Shown here: piece by piece, positions 1-8,006 of the stretch
Position numbering within the stretch: the stretch's first letter is position 1
Layout: every line of letters starts with the position of its first letter
Assembly: GCA_964370215.1 (NCBI GenBank)
Contig: CAYJIM010000011.1
Span: 1 to 41,281, forward strand
Source of the DNA: Massiliimalia sp964370215
GTDB lineage: Bacteria > Bacillota > Clostridia > Oscillospirales > Ruminococcaceae
Reading direction: 5' to 3'
Length of the DNA stretch: 41,281 bases
Program-made: the position numbers and the translations under genes
Notes under the pieces: generated by a model
Told to the model about the DNA's origin: nothing
What the model saw: the letters and a program-made list of their open reading frames with translations, nothing else
Databases searched by the model: none

Positions 1-77
1 ACGCACTGGAGGTGCAGGAACCACAGTATGTCGATGATTATGATCAGCTACAGCAGTTGGTAGCAAGCCTACCGTAA
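1..77 (+). CDS. C-terminal tail of an unidentified protein (partial)
   Basis: An open frame enters from the left edge (codons in phase from base 3) and ends at TAA 75-77, encoding about 24 residues that finish in a Gln/Leu-rich, acidic stretch. The stop lies 20 bases before the hemZ start, so the two genes are probably cotranscribed. In many Clostridia the gene before hemZ encodes a metallo-beta-lactamase-fold hydrolase, which is a guess here because no diagnostic motif is inside the window. Confidence 0.5.
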   Translation, partial: ALEVQEPQYVDDYDQLQQLVASLP

Positions 78-97
78 GGCAATAGATTGGAGTTTTT

Positions 98-1564
98 ATG
101 ACGTTACTATTTCAAAACCACTGCCACGAATATGAAGTGGAAGCGGTGTGTAAATTATTTTTCGGCACGATGCTCTTTGACAGAGATCGTGACCGTGATC
201 CTATATCGGCGGAAGATGTCATTGTCACCACGGTGTCAGGCAACACCCTGTCTGCACTGGTGCGTGAAGGGGATCGTGTCACGGAAGACCGCATGACGAT
301 GAACACCTCCATCGCCCCAACCGATCAAGAATGTGAGCGCCTACTCTGTGCAGTGCTGTATCGTGTGCTCTGCACCCATACAGGCATCACGCCACCTTGG
401 GGGATGATGACAGGTATTCGTCCGGTCAAACAGTATCAATATCTGTTGGAGCAAGGGAAAACGGAAGAAGAAGCAAGTAGGATTTTCACCGATCAGTACT
501 TTGTCAGCCAAGAAAAGGTGGCACTTTGCCAAGAGATTTTGGCGATTCAAACTCCGATCATTGACGTTTCTACCTCACAGTCTTACAGCCTTTACGTATC
601 GATCCCCTTTTGTCCAACACGTTGTAGCTATTGTTCCTTCGTTTCTAGCGCCATCTCTGCGCCTAAGGCATTGGCGCTGATGGATGCTTATCTGCCACTG
701 CTTTGTGAAGAGCTGGTACTCATTGCCGATATGGCAAAGAATGCCGCCTTGACACTGGAAACGGTGTACATCGGTGGGGGGACACCCACCACGTTGTCGG
801 CAGAGGGTCTATGCACGTTGCTACAATGTATTGCTGATCATTTCCCTTTGCAAACAGCAAAGGAGTTTACGGTAGAAGCAGGACGTGCCGACACCATTAC
901 CGAAGAAAAATTAGAAGTACTCAAAGGGTTTGGGGTGAGTCGTGTGAGTATCAATCCACAAACCTTCAACGATACCGTGTTGGAAGCAATCGGCAGAAAG
1001 CACACAGCAGCAGAGGCAATCGACTGTTACAAACTGGCGCAAGCGATCGGTTTTCGTGACATCAATATGGATCTCATTGCAGGTCTACCAAAGGACGATT
1101 TAACGTCCTTTCAAGCCTCGGTGGACAAGGCGATCGCCTTAGACCCCAGCAACATCACCATTCACACCTTGACTATCAAGCGCTCCTCCGACCTCTTTGA
1201 GGGAGAGGAAGTGCAGGCAGGTGCAGTGGCTGACATGGTCGCCTATGCCTATGATCGCTTGACCAAAGCAGGGTATCGCCCCTACTACCTCTACCGTCAA
1301 AAAAATACACTCGACAATTTGGAAAATATCGGTTATGCAAAGGTAGGGGCAGAGGGTCTTTACAACATTTATATCATGGAGGAAATTCACTCTATTTTGG
1401 CGGCAGGAGCAGGTGCGGTGTCAAAGCTGATTCGCAACCGTTCGCAAAAAGTGGCGCGTATCTTTAATTACAAATACCCCTTTGAATATCAAAAGGGATT
1501 TGAGGAAATGAAGAGACGAAAAGAAGAGATTGCACAGTTTTATCAAAGGAATGAAAATTGTTGA
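98..1564 (+). CDS. hemZ: HemZ-type coproporphyrinogen dehydrogenase (radical SAM)
   Basis: The 488-residue protein matches the usual length of HemZ, an oxygen-independent coproporphyrinogen III oxidase-like enzyme of the haem pathway. The radical SAM cluster motif CPTRCSYC gives the CxxxCxxC ligands at about C172, C176 and C179, followed by the glycine-rich YIGGGTPT segment that binds SAM. The first 165 residues form the extra N-terminal domain typical of HemZ, including the TGIRPVK segment near residue 105, and absent from HemW. The ATG at 98 has GGAG a few bases upstream. True substrate is uncertain: clostridial HemZ proteins are often found in genomes lacking a complete haem pathway, so a related radical SAM reaction is possible. 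Confidence 0.88.
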   Translation: MTLLFQNHCHEYEVEAVCKLFFGTMLFDRDRDRDPISAEDVIVTTVSGNTLSALVREGDRVTEDRMTMNTSIAPTDQECERLLCAVLYRVLCTHTGITPPWGMMTGIRPVKQYQYLLEQGKTEEEASRIFTDQYFVSQEKVALCQEILAIQTPIIDVSTSQSYSLYVSIPFCPTRCSYCSFVSSAISAPKALALMDAYLPLLCEELVLIADMAKNAALTLETVYIGGGTPTTLSAEGLCTLLQCIADHFPLQTAKEFTVEAGRADTITEEKLEVLKGFGVSRVSINPQTFNDTVLEAIGRKHTAAEAIDCYKLAQAIGFRDINMDLIAGLPKDDLTSFQASVDKAIALDPSNITIHTLTIKRSSDLFEGEEVQAGAVADMVAYAYDRLTKAGYRPYYLYRQKNTLDNLENIGYAKVGAEGLYNIYIMEEIHSILAAGAGAVSKLIRNRSQKVARIFNYKYPFEYQKGFEEMKRRKEEIAQFYQRNENC

Positions 1565-1669
1565 TTGATAAAACAAATTAAATTAACAAACTATTCATAG
1601 GACACTGGAAAAAATTGTGTATAATAATGGTATCGTAACACGATAGAAAAGATTAAGGAGGACAAAATT

Positions 1670-2152
1670 ATGCGTATGGAATTGGAACAATTGTTGGGAA
1701 AAGCAAAAGATGCTGCTTCTGCTGTGGCACAAAAAACTGATGCAGTAGTAGAGGTTTCTAAACTAAAATATGAACGCACCAAATTGACAGGGGAATTGGC
1801 TGCCTTGTATCAAGAACTCGGGATGGCGACCTATCAAGCAATGAAAGGGGAAGACGCTGCAGATTTGATGGATGCTTTGGCAGAGGAATTGGATCTTGTG
1901 ATGTTGGAACTGATTGCACTAGAAGAAGTGTTGGATGAAAAACGCGGACATACCTCCTGCGATGAATGTGGGGAAAAAGTAATCAAAGGCAATCAATACT
2001 GTGGCAAATGTGGCGCAAAAGTCATGGTTGTTGAAGTAGAAGAATGCCCTTGCTGTGCTGAAGAGGACGAAGAGGCTACCGAAGCACTTCCTTGCAGCTG
2101 CGGTGCAGACTGCGCTTGTGCTGAAGAAACAGACGAAGAGATCGAAGAATAA
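1670..2152 (+). CDS. zinc-ribbon protein with helical N-terminus
   Basis: A 160-residue soluble protein. Residues 1-85 are Ala/Glu/Leu-rich and predicted helical or coiled coil. Residues around 97-115 form a zinc ribbon, CDECGEKV then YCGKCGAKV, giving two CxxC knuckles. The tail is strongly acidic and holds a second cysteine group (CPCC, then CSC...CAC). The ATG at 1670 follows AAGGAGG at ideal distance. Proteins of this architecture are common in Clostridia and lack a known function; the ribbon suggests protein or nucleic acid contacts, or simply structural zinc. It stands alone, closed by the hairpin at 2168-2203. Confidence 0.85.
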   Translation: MRMELEQLLGKAKDAASAVAQKTDAVVEVSKLKYERTKLTGELAALYQELGMATYQAMKGEDAADLMDALAEELDLVMLELIALEEVLDEKRGHTSCDECGEKVIKGNQYCGKCGAKVMVVEVEECPCCAEEDEEATEALPCSCGADCACAEETDEEIEE

Positions 2153-2167
2153 TCATACGAACAAAGT

Positions 2168-2203
2168 AAAACCCCACAACCGACATCCGGTTGTGGGGTT
2201 TTT
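2168..2203. terminator. bidirectional terminator
   Basis: A GC-rich hairpin (arms CCCCACAACCG and CGGTTGTGGGG, loop of four or five bases) is flanked by A-run on the left and T-run on the right. It lies between the convergent zinc-ribbon gene and the flippase gene and can end transcripts from both sides. Confidence 0.9.
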
Positions 2204-2221
2204 GACGTTCAGAGTGGATTG

Positions 2222-3460
2222 TTAAGCAGGGACTTTTCTTTGGCGATAAACTAAGAAAAACAGGAGGAGGTATCCCAACAGCAGTGCTGTCATGGTAATG
2301 AGGTAGGAGAGGGCCGCGCCATATAGATCCAATTGTACGACCAGATATTGTGAAAGCAGTAAGGTCAAGCCACTGACCAGTGAGAACACCACCAATTGCG
2401 AAATGGTTTTACGCATGGCGGTGAGGATGGCAGACAGTAGATAGGAAACGGCAAACAACGTCGATCCAATGAGGATGAGGAGTAAGTGGGTGCGATAGGC
2501 AGTTAACTCCAGTCCGTAGATGCTAGATAGAAAGGGAATGCCAATCCATGCCGCCAATAAGGTGCCCAGTGCCCCCACGCCGATGATACCGACCGTTAAT
2601 TTTAAGAGCAGTCGAAGGAGTCCTTCGCGATCACCTGCCTGTAAATGTTCTTTAAAAGGCACTAGAAAGAGCTGCACCGAAAATTGCCCCACCAAAAACA
2701 TCACGGTTGCAGGCATCACGACAATGCCAAAGATGGTTTGACTTTCCACCGAAAGAGTGTTGTCAATGGCATAACGTGCCGCATTCATGACATACAGTGT
2801 CAAGAAGGTAAAAAGAAAGGGCGATAGCCCTGTCCGCAACAAGACCCATTGTCGATCTAAAAAAACCGCTTGTTTTGGTAGGTGGTATCCCAGTATGATC
2901 GGTAGATCGCAGCAAAGGAGAAATGCCAAGAGGACAACCACCAATGCAAGGAGCGAAAAGATCAGGTTTTGTGTCAACAGATCCACTATCACAAAGGCGA
3001 TCAAACCCAATACTCCTTTGAAGAAAAGGGAACTACCAACCCGATACAGTGCATCTCTCTTTTGCATGATGGCATAGAGCACTTCTGAAAAGGATTCCAA
3101 CACTTTATAGAGGGTGAGTAGCAACAATACGATAAAGGAAAAACTGTCATATCCTTGCAGCAGTCCATAGACGACGGCGACTGCCAGCATCAACCCACAG
3201 GTGAAAAAACGTTGCTGTAAAAAATCTTGATCAGTGATGTGTGGATCTGTCTCGGTGACGTGAAAGGTGCGTGTTGCATAATTGCCAACGCAGACGATCA
3301 AACAGACAAAGGCAAACACAAAGCTAAAAATACCGGCGGTGTACACCCCATTGATACGCGTGACAATGATGAGAAAAAACAGCGACTGCAACGAATAGGT
3401 CAAAGGGCCAATGGCATTCCACTTGGCATGTCGCTTTAAGTTGTTTACCTGCTTACTCAT
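2222..3460 (-). CDS. polysaccharide flippase (Wzx/MATE-like)
   Basis: A 412-residue integral membrane protein with about 12 hydrophobic segments and few charged loops, the length and layout of Wzx-type flippases (MOP superfamily) that move lipid-linked saccharide units across the membrane. The N-terminus (LKRHAKWNAIGPLTYSLQS) resembles the start of polysaccharide-biosynthesis exporters, where the first helix follows a short basic segment. Its start overlaps the end of the DUF2304 gene by 8 bases, so translation is coupled. It is the last gene of the four-gene surface polysaccharide operon. The exact cargo cannot be told from sequence. Confidence 0.8.
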   Translation of the reverse strand: MSKQVNNLKRHAKWNAIGPLTYSLQSLFFLIIVTRINGVYTAGIFSFVFAFVCLIVCVGNYATRTFHVTETDPHITDQDFLQQRFFTCGLMLAVAVVYGLLQGYDSFSFIVLLLLTLYKVLESFSEVLYAIMQKRDALYRVGSSLFFKGVLGLIAFVIVDLLTQNLIFSLLALVVVLLAFLLCCDLPIILGYHLPKQAVFLDRQWVLLRTGLSPFLFTFLTLYVMNAARYAIDNTLSVESQTIFGIVVMPATVMFLVGQFSVQLFLVPFKEHLQAGDREGLLRLLLKLTVGIIGVGALGTLLAAWIGIPFLSSIYGLELTAYRTHLLLILIGSTLFAVSYLLSAILTAMRKTISQLVVFSLVSGLTLLLSQYLVVQLDLYGAALSYLITMTALLLGYLLLFFLVYRQRKVPA

Positions 3461-3824
3461 CCGACATCTCTGTTTTTTTGCAAGAGGATTTTAGTGCGGA
3501 TACCTGTTGTTGTAACAGAGAAAGTTCTTGGGTCAACAGGATGACTTTTTTGCTATGTCTGGAACAGACAATGGTCAAAATCATCGTTAATAGGATGAGC
3601 ACGCCAATCAGAATTGCAATGATGAAGTTTGACATGGTCTCAAACCCAAACAATGCGGTGACCGTACCGAAAAAGGTCGGGGTCAAGGTGAGTAGGAGAA
3701 TGCAAACATCCATGAAATACCAGACAAGGGCATAACGAATGCCGATGCGTTTGCTGCCGAGCAGTGCCGTGGTTAGGACAAATAAAAATAAGGCAAATGC
3801 CAGTAATACAATCGTCAAAGTCAT
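3453..3824 (-). CDS. DUF2304 family membrane protein
   Basis: A 123-residue protein with three hydrophobic segments (about 2-22, 33-55 and 66-89) and a short cytoplasmic helical tail, the size and order of DUF2304 proteins. These usually sit next to GT2 polyprenol-phosphate glycosyltransferases and are thought to partner with them. The ATG at 3824 is chosen because AGGAGG lies 6 bases upstream; an upstream in-frame start at 3968 would lie deep inside the glycosyltransferase gene. Start and the preceding stop share ATGA (3821-3824), so the two genes are translationally coupled. Confidence 0.85.
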   Translation of the reverse strand: MTLTIVLLAFALFLFVLTTALLGSKRIGIRYALVWYFMDVCILLLTLTPTFFGTVTALFGFETMSNFIIAILIGVLILLTMILTIVCSRHSKKVILLTQELSLLQQQVSALKSSCKKTEMSDE

Positions 3825-4531
3825 TTGGTACCTCCTAATTTGATCACCAACAGCGACAAACAGACATTGATCATATAGTAAACGGTTTTCCACGCACGAA
3901 TGGAGGAAATCCCACCTTGCCGTTCCCACATTTCCACCGGTAGTTCCGTCACGCGAAAACCGCGACAAAGTACTTCTGTTGTGGTGATCGGTTCAGGGTA
4001 TTCATGGGGATATTGTTCGGCAAAATACTGGATAATCTCCTTGTTACAGGCGCGAAAACCTGAAGTAGTGTCATGGACTTTTTTTCCGGTCATCAACTTC
4101 ATCATCATTGAAATGATCCGAATGCCAAATCGTCTCAAGGCAGAAGATTGAAAGGTTTTGAGATCGCCGACAAAGCGCGATCCGATGACCATATCTGCTT
4201 CTCCTTTTAAGATTGGCGCAACAATGGTGTCGACATAAGCGACTTCATGTTGCCCATCTCCGTCATACTGAACGGCAATATCATACCCGTTGGCCTTGGC
4301 ATACTTATAACCGGTCTGTACTGCGCCGCCAATCCCTAAATTTTGTACCAGATGCACCACAGGAATTTGATTGTCGTCACAGATTTTGCCGGTGTTATCG
4401 CGCGACCCATCGTTGATGACAATAACGTGAAAGTCGGTGCCGTGTTCTTGGTTGTAACGCAAAATCTTTTGATAGGTAGCCAGGATGCTGTCTGCTTCAT
4501 TGTAGGTAGGAATGATTAGTAAAATTTTCAT
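3821..4531 (-). CDS. GT2 family glycosyltransferase (dolichol/undecaprenyl-phosphate type)
   Basis: A 236-residue GT-A fold enzyme. The start MKILLIIPTYNEADSI is the classic GT2 beginning, followed by VINDGSRDNT, the glycine loop NLGIGGAVQTG and the metal-binding segment QYDGDGQHE (DxD). The later VIGSRF and DTTSGFRA motifs match polyprenol-phosphate mannosyl/glucosyltransferases. There is one possible C-terminal membrane helix (YMINVCLSLLVI). It probably transfers a sugar from a nucleotide donor to undecaprenyl phosphate on the inner membrane face. The ATG at 4531 has GAGG upstream. It lies 34 bases after the DUF2142 gene in the operon. Confidence 0.9.
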   Translation of the reverse strand: MKILLIIPTYNEADSILATYQKILRYNQEHGTDFHVIVINDGSRDNTGKICDDNQIPVVHLVQNLGIGGAVQTGYKYAKANGYDIAVQYDGDGQHEVAYVDTIVAPILKGEADMVIGSRFVGDLKTFQSSALRRFGIRIISMMMKLMTGKKVHDTTSGFRACNKEIIQYFAEQYPHEYPEPITTTEVLCRGFRVTELPVEMWERQGGISSIRAWKTVYYMINVCLSLLVIKLGGTK

Positions 4532-4565
4532 GAAAACCTCGTTGGTAGAAGTGAAATAGAAATGA

Positions 4566-6548
4566 TTATCCGTGTAGCAACAACATACCGGACAGCAATA
4601 ACAATGTGCTGGAAAAGAATGGGATGGTAAGAAACAGTAAACGGTCGACTGTTCCTTTGTTACTATAGAAAAGGTGTTTTTGATTGACAAAAGGGAGAAC
4701 AAAACAGATGGCGAATGGAATAAAGTAGCGTCCTTGCACCCCTGTGATACGATCAGCATTCAGTCCCCCATTGACCACCGAAAAACTGGTGTATAATCCG
4801 TAGAACACCGCAAAAGTAAGTACCAACACTACGATAGCGGAAAGAATGTTGAAGACTTTACGAGAGCAGTTGACTTGGCTGCATTCATAAGCCGCGACCA
4901 ATAACAAAGAGAGATAAAAAACAACCGTTAAACTGTCGGGCAAGTTGCGATAATCCCAAGTGAAACTGGCCACAAATTGACGCAGATAATCGCCTCCTGA
5001 TGCTTGTAGGGTATGCCCCAGCACGACCAAAAATCCGAAAGGGTCTCGCCAAACTTCCTGCATTTGTAACGCAACCGATTCAGCTATGGGTGTTGCCGCA
5101 CCACCTGCAAAGTAGCCTTCTAACAGAGCCGGTAGAGCGGCAAGGCAGACGGTGGTAAGCACCAATCCAATGGTACCGACATACCGTGGTATCGATCGAA
5201 ACATCGTTATAGGGATGGCAAACAAGAGCAAAAACAGCACAAGGTAAGCCGGTTTAATCCCTGTGATGAAAAAGGCACAAGTCAGGACAATCGCCACATC
5301 CTGCCACCGGATGGTATCCTGCGGTTCAGCACCCATCAGATAAAGTACTTCGGCGACCAGTAACATACAAGATGGAATCAACAGCGCATCGTAAGAAACG
5401 GAACTACCCAGATAAAGGCTCATCGGTAGCAACAGCAGCAGAAAAAAGGTGTGCTGTAAGTAACGCGTGCGCCACAAAGTCAGACTACCGAGTGCCAAGT
5501 AGGCACAGAGGTTGAAGAATCTGCCGAGATAGTTCATAGCAGCATACATCTCTTGGGTGTCAAACAGTCCGCATAATCCCTGGACCTGTGAGACCAAAAA
5601 CATCGCAGGCGCTGTGAACAAATACCCGATGAGATTGATGTCAGCAAGGTTATCATCCCATGCCACAGGACCCCAAAAAACAGTGCTGACATCGGTGGTA
5701 GATTGATAGTAGTGGGCATGCTGGATAAACTCCATTGCAGATAGGGGGAAGAATTTCCCCATTTGATCTCCCAATCGATCCGAAAAGAGGTCGCCGGTCG
5801 CCAATGCGTAGGAATTTAAAAAATGGGTCGTCTCATCCGGCGATTGGATCAACGGATTAAAGGTTAAAAAAAACAATCCGAAGATGCCACCCAGAATCAA
5901 AAACTGTAGCCAAATCGCTCGCGTTCGCAAAGTACAGAGTAAACTAATCAGACAAGACATCAGTAGTGTCAATCCGATCGTCTGCAAAAGGCTGTAACTC
6001 GAAAGGGGACGTTCCCAAAACCCAACAGGATCAGTCGTTGCCGAAAGGGTATGACTGGGCACCGATTCCCCTATTTTTAATTTTGGCAAAACAGTGGACA
6101 ACGTCAGCCCATCATTGGAAGGTACTGTCAGATAAAAGGTTTGTCCATGGCGGTGCAGTGTGGTGGATGACAACACGCGCTCAGATGACAGCCCTAAATC
6201 GGCAACCAATTCTACGACCAAGTTTTGATGTAGCGGGGTGGAAAAAGTGAGGGCGACAGTTGTAGTGTCGACAGGAGGGGTGTAATGAGCAGCAGGGGTG
6301 CCTGCTGTGACCATCCATCCGGTTTCTTCCACTGTCATACCCGTGAGGGAAGTGACCGCAAGAGTATCAAACTGTTTTGTTGAAAATACAAGGTCATCAT
6401 TAGGAGGGAAAGTGATCGGTTGGATCACTAGTGCAAAACAGAGCGAAACGGTAAATAGTGCCACCAATCGCTTTGCAAGGGAGACCCGACAAAGGGTTTG
6501 ATCACATGTATCGATCCATGCAACAAATCTGGCAAAGAAAGCGGTCAT
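4566..6548 (-). CDS. DUF2142 family polytopic membrane protein
   Basis: A 660-residue protein with a long extracytoplasmic domain (about residues 35-195, between the first two membrane helices) and then some 10-12 membrane segments. The segment NPLIQSPDETTHFLNSYA carries the PDExxHF signature of DUF2142 proteins, which resemble GT-C glycosyltransferases and commonly occur in surface polysaccharide loci. The acidic residues of this loop would be the catalytic candidates. The ATG at 6548 is preferred over GTG 6554 because AGGAGG (6559-6564) is 10 bases away rather than 4. First gene of the operon that continues with GT2, DUF2304 and flippase. Likely attaches sugar side groups outside the cell (inference). 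Confidence 0.82.
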   Translation of the reverse strand: MTAFFARFVAWIDTCDQTLCRVSLAKRLVALFTVSLCFALVIQPITFPPNDDLVFSTKQFDTLAVTSLTGMTVEETGWMVTAGTPAAHYTPPVDTTTVALTFSTPLHQNLVVELVADLGLSSERVLSSTTLHRHGQTFYLTVPSNDGLTLSTVLPKLKIGESVPSHTLSATTDPVGFWERPLSSYSLLQTIGLTLLMSCLISLLCTLRTRAIWLQFLILGGIFGLFFLTFNPLIQSPDETTHFLNSYALATGDLFSDRLGDQMGKFFPLSAMEFIQHAHYYQSTTDVSTVFWGPVAWDDNLADINLIGYLFTAPAMFLVSQVQGLCGLFDTQEMYAAMNYLGRFFNLCAYLALGSLTLWRTRYLQHTFFLLLLLPMSLYLGSSVSYDALLIPSCMLLVAEVLYLMGAEPQDTIRWQDVAIVLTCAFFITGIKPAYLVLFLLLFAIPITMFRSIPRYVGTIGLVLTTVCLAALPALLEGYFAGGAATPIAESVALQMQEVWRDPFGFLVVLGHTLQASGGDYLRQFVASFTWDYRNLPDSLTVVFYLSLLLVAAYECSQVNCSRKVFNILSAIVVLVLTFAVFYGLYTSFSVVNGGLNADRITGVQGRYFIPFAICFVLPFVNQKHLFYSNKGTVDRLLFLTIPFFSSTLLLLSGMLLLHG

Positions 6549-6600
6549 TGACACAGTACCTCCTCTCATAACGGAATGTCGTAAGACAAAAACTCTTTTA

Positions 6601-6630
6601 ATTCTACCATAAAAGGGAAGTGCTTGTCAA
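6601..6630 (-). promoter_or_regulatory. promoter of the polysaccharide operon
   Basis: Read on the minus strand, TTGACA (6630-6625) and TAGAAT (6606-6601) are 18 bases apart, with an extended -10 TGG. It lies about 50 bases before the DUF2142 start. Confidence 0.75.
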
Positions 6631-6645
6631 ACTGAGCACAATAAA

Positions 6646-6679
6646 AAAGAGAGTATAGAAAATACTCTATACTCTCTTT
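6646..6679 (-). terminator. terminator of the small 95-residue gene
   Basis: A 14-base stem (arms AAAGAGAGTATAGA and TCTATACTCTCTTT) followed on the minus strand by a run of T. It separates the 6694-6981 gene from the polysaccharide operon promoter. Confidence 0.85.
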
Positions 6680-6693
6680 AGAAGTTCATGGTA

Positions 6694-6981
6694 TTAAGCG
6701 CGTTTTTTCTCTGCATCGGTGAGCCATGCGTCAGCAATGTCCAGTGCTTGGTAAAGACCTTCTTTTTCACTGGTTTTGACAATGCGTTCCAACAGGTTCT
6801 TTTGCTCATCAGTATCAATCATTTTGATGGAAACGGATGTCGCCACCGACAAATCTTCCAACGCTTCTTGATTATTCAACTGGATCATGACAACATATTC
6901 GTCCGCCATATTGCCGTAATAGAGCATTCCATCACAGCGCACCAATGGACGGTTTTTATATTCGAGAAATTTTTGTTCCAT
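6694..6981 (-). CDS. small conserved protein, unknown function
   Basis: A 95-residue soluble acidic protein without signal peptide or membrane helix. The N-terminal half looks beta-rich (YKNRPLVRCDGMLYYGNMAD), the C-terminal half helical (QKNLLERIVKTSEKEGLYQAL). The ATG at 6981 has GGAGG about 7 bases upstream, and the gene has its own promoter and terminator, so it is a real single-gene unit. I do not recognise a named domain with confidence; similar proteins occur as hypothetical proteins in Clostridia. Confidence 0.8.
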   Translation of the reverse strand: MEQKFLEYKNRPLVRCDGMLYYGNMADEYVVMIQLNNQEALEDLSVATSVSIKMIDTDEQKNLLERIVKTSEKEGLYQALDIADAWLTDAEKKRA

Positions 6982-7019
6982 GTCGTACCCTCCTAAAATT
7001 TAAAATTTCATGTCTAAAT

Positions 7020-7048
7020 AGTATACCATACTTGCAGGGCATTTGCAA
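7020..7048 (-). promoter_or_regulatory. promoter of the 95-residue gene
   Basis: Minus-strand TTGCAA (7048-7043) and TATACT (7025-7020) with a 17-base spacer and extended -10 TGG. Confidence 0.7.
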
Positions 7049-7100
7049 ACACTGAATCAATTGTTTACAGTCCTGTCATACATTGGAAGATGTTGAAGCA

Positions 7101-7136
7101 TGAAAAAAGAGCGTGCATACGCACGCTCTTTTTTCA
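7101..7136 (-). terminator. terminator of pduL
   Basis: A perfect 16-base stem with a four-base loop (GCGTGC-atac-GCACGC core), with A-run and T-run on its flanks, immediately after the pduL stop. Confidence 0.9.
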
Positions 7137-7143
7137 TATATGT

Positions 7144-7719
7144 TTACAGTTTTACAATCTCGCCATAAGCTTCACGCGGTGCGCAGACAGCATTGCTTTC
7201 ATCGGTATCGATGTGCATTGCAAGGGCAAAGTTTTCATGTACTCTGGCAACAACATCACCGAAGATAGTGGTGCGGTTGTCAGAAGCGATTTTGACATGA
7301 ACGATTTCTTTATCGGATACGCCAAGGTCTTCTGCATCTTTCGGGGTCATATGGATATGACGCTTTGCAACGATCACGCCTTCTTCCAAGGTTACTTCAC
7401 CTTTGGGACCTACCAACTTACATCCACAGGTACCGGCAACATCTCCGGATTCACGGATGAGGGCTGCAAGACCAATTTTTCTTGCATCGGTCATCGACAG
7501 TTCCAATTGGGTAGCAGGACGCTCAGGACCCAAGATGGAAACACCCGGCAATTCCCCTTTCGGGCCAATGACGGTGACACGCTCTTCACAAGCAAATTGC
7601 CCCGGTTGGGACAGGTCTTTTTTGTGGGTCAGGCTTGCGCCTTTGCCGAACAGGATTTCGAGATCTTCTTTGGTTACGTGGATGTGACGAGCGGATGTTT
7701 CAACAATAAACTTTGCCAT
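7144..7719 (-). CDS. pduL: PduL-type phosphotransacylase
   Basis: A 191-residue protein that matches the PduL family (phosphate propanoyl/acetyltransferase), which interconverts acyl-CoA and acyl-phosphate and is unrelated to Pta. Two zinc-binding histidine motifs are visible: SARHIHVTKED near residues 9-19 and AKRHIHMTPKDAEDLG in the second barrel; PGVSILGPERPATQLELS is also typical. There is no N-terminal encapsulation peptide and no microcompartment shell gene nearby, so it is probably the housekeeping cytosolic form that makes acetyl-phosphate for ATP. Start ATG 7719 has a GAGGAG site. It is a single-gene unit with its own promoter and terminator. Confidence 0.9.
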   Translation of the reverse strand: MAKFIVETSARHIHVTKEDLEILFGKGASLTHKKDLSQPGQFACEERVTVIGPKGELPGVSILGPERPATQLELSMTDARKIGLAALIRESGDVAGTCGCKLVGPKGEVTLEEGVIVAKRHIHMTPKDAEDLGVSDKEIVHVKIASDNRTTIFGDVVARVHENFALAMHIDTDESNAVCAPREAYGEIVKL

Positions 7720-7761
7720 ACTGATACTCTCCTCAACTTTGGTAAAAAATTTCTACTCCAT

Positions 7762-7790
7762 ATTATAACGGATTTTTCGACAAAATTCAA
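7762..7790 (-). promoter_or_regulatory. promoter of pduL
   Basis: Minus-strand TTGAAT (7790-7785), 17-base spacer, TATAAT (7767-7762). It lies about 45 bases before the pduL start. Confidence 0.75.
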
Positions 7791-7928
7791 GCATTTATTT
7801 GCAACTTTATCAAGTCAATTGGGGTAATATCAAGCATTGGTAGCATAATTCTATCGATTATCGTAAAAAGTGATGCTGATTGCCTGTTAGAAAAAAGAAA
7901 ACAGTTTAAAAACATTGCCAAAAGTTGC

Positions 7929-7957
7929 TTGACGTTGCAAAAGGGGAGGGGTATACT
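7929..7957 (+). promoter_or_regulatory. promoter of the VanY-like lipoprotein gene
   Basis: TTGACG (7929-7934), 17-base spacer, TATACT (7952-7957). Transcription would begin near 7964, which rules out an upstream in-frame start at 7929 and supports ATG 8007. Confidence 0.75.
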
Positions 7958-8006
7958 AAAGATGAACGATCCAATGAAAACTACACCATATCCTGAAAGG
8001 ATTTTT

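Noticed and set aside
7144..7719. PduL as a sign of a bacterial microcompartment.
   Set aside because: No shell protein genes nearby and no encapsulation peptide at the N-terminus.
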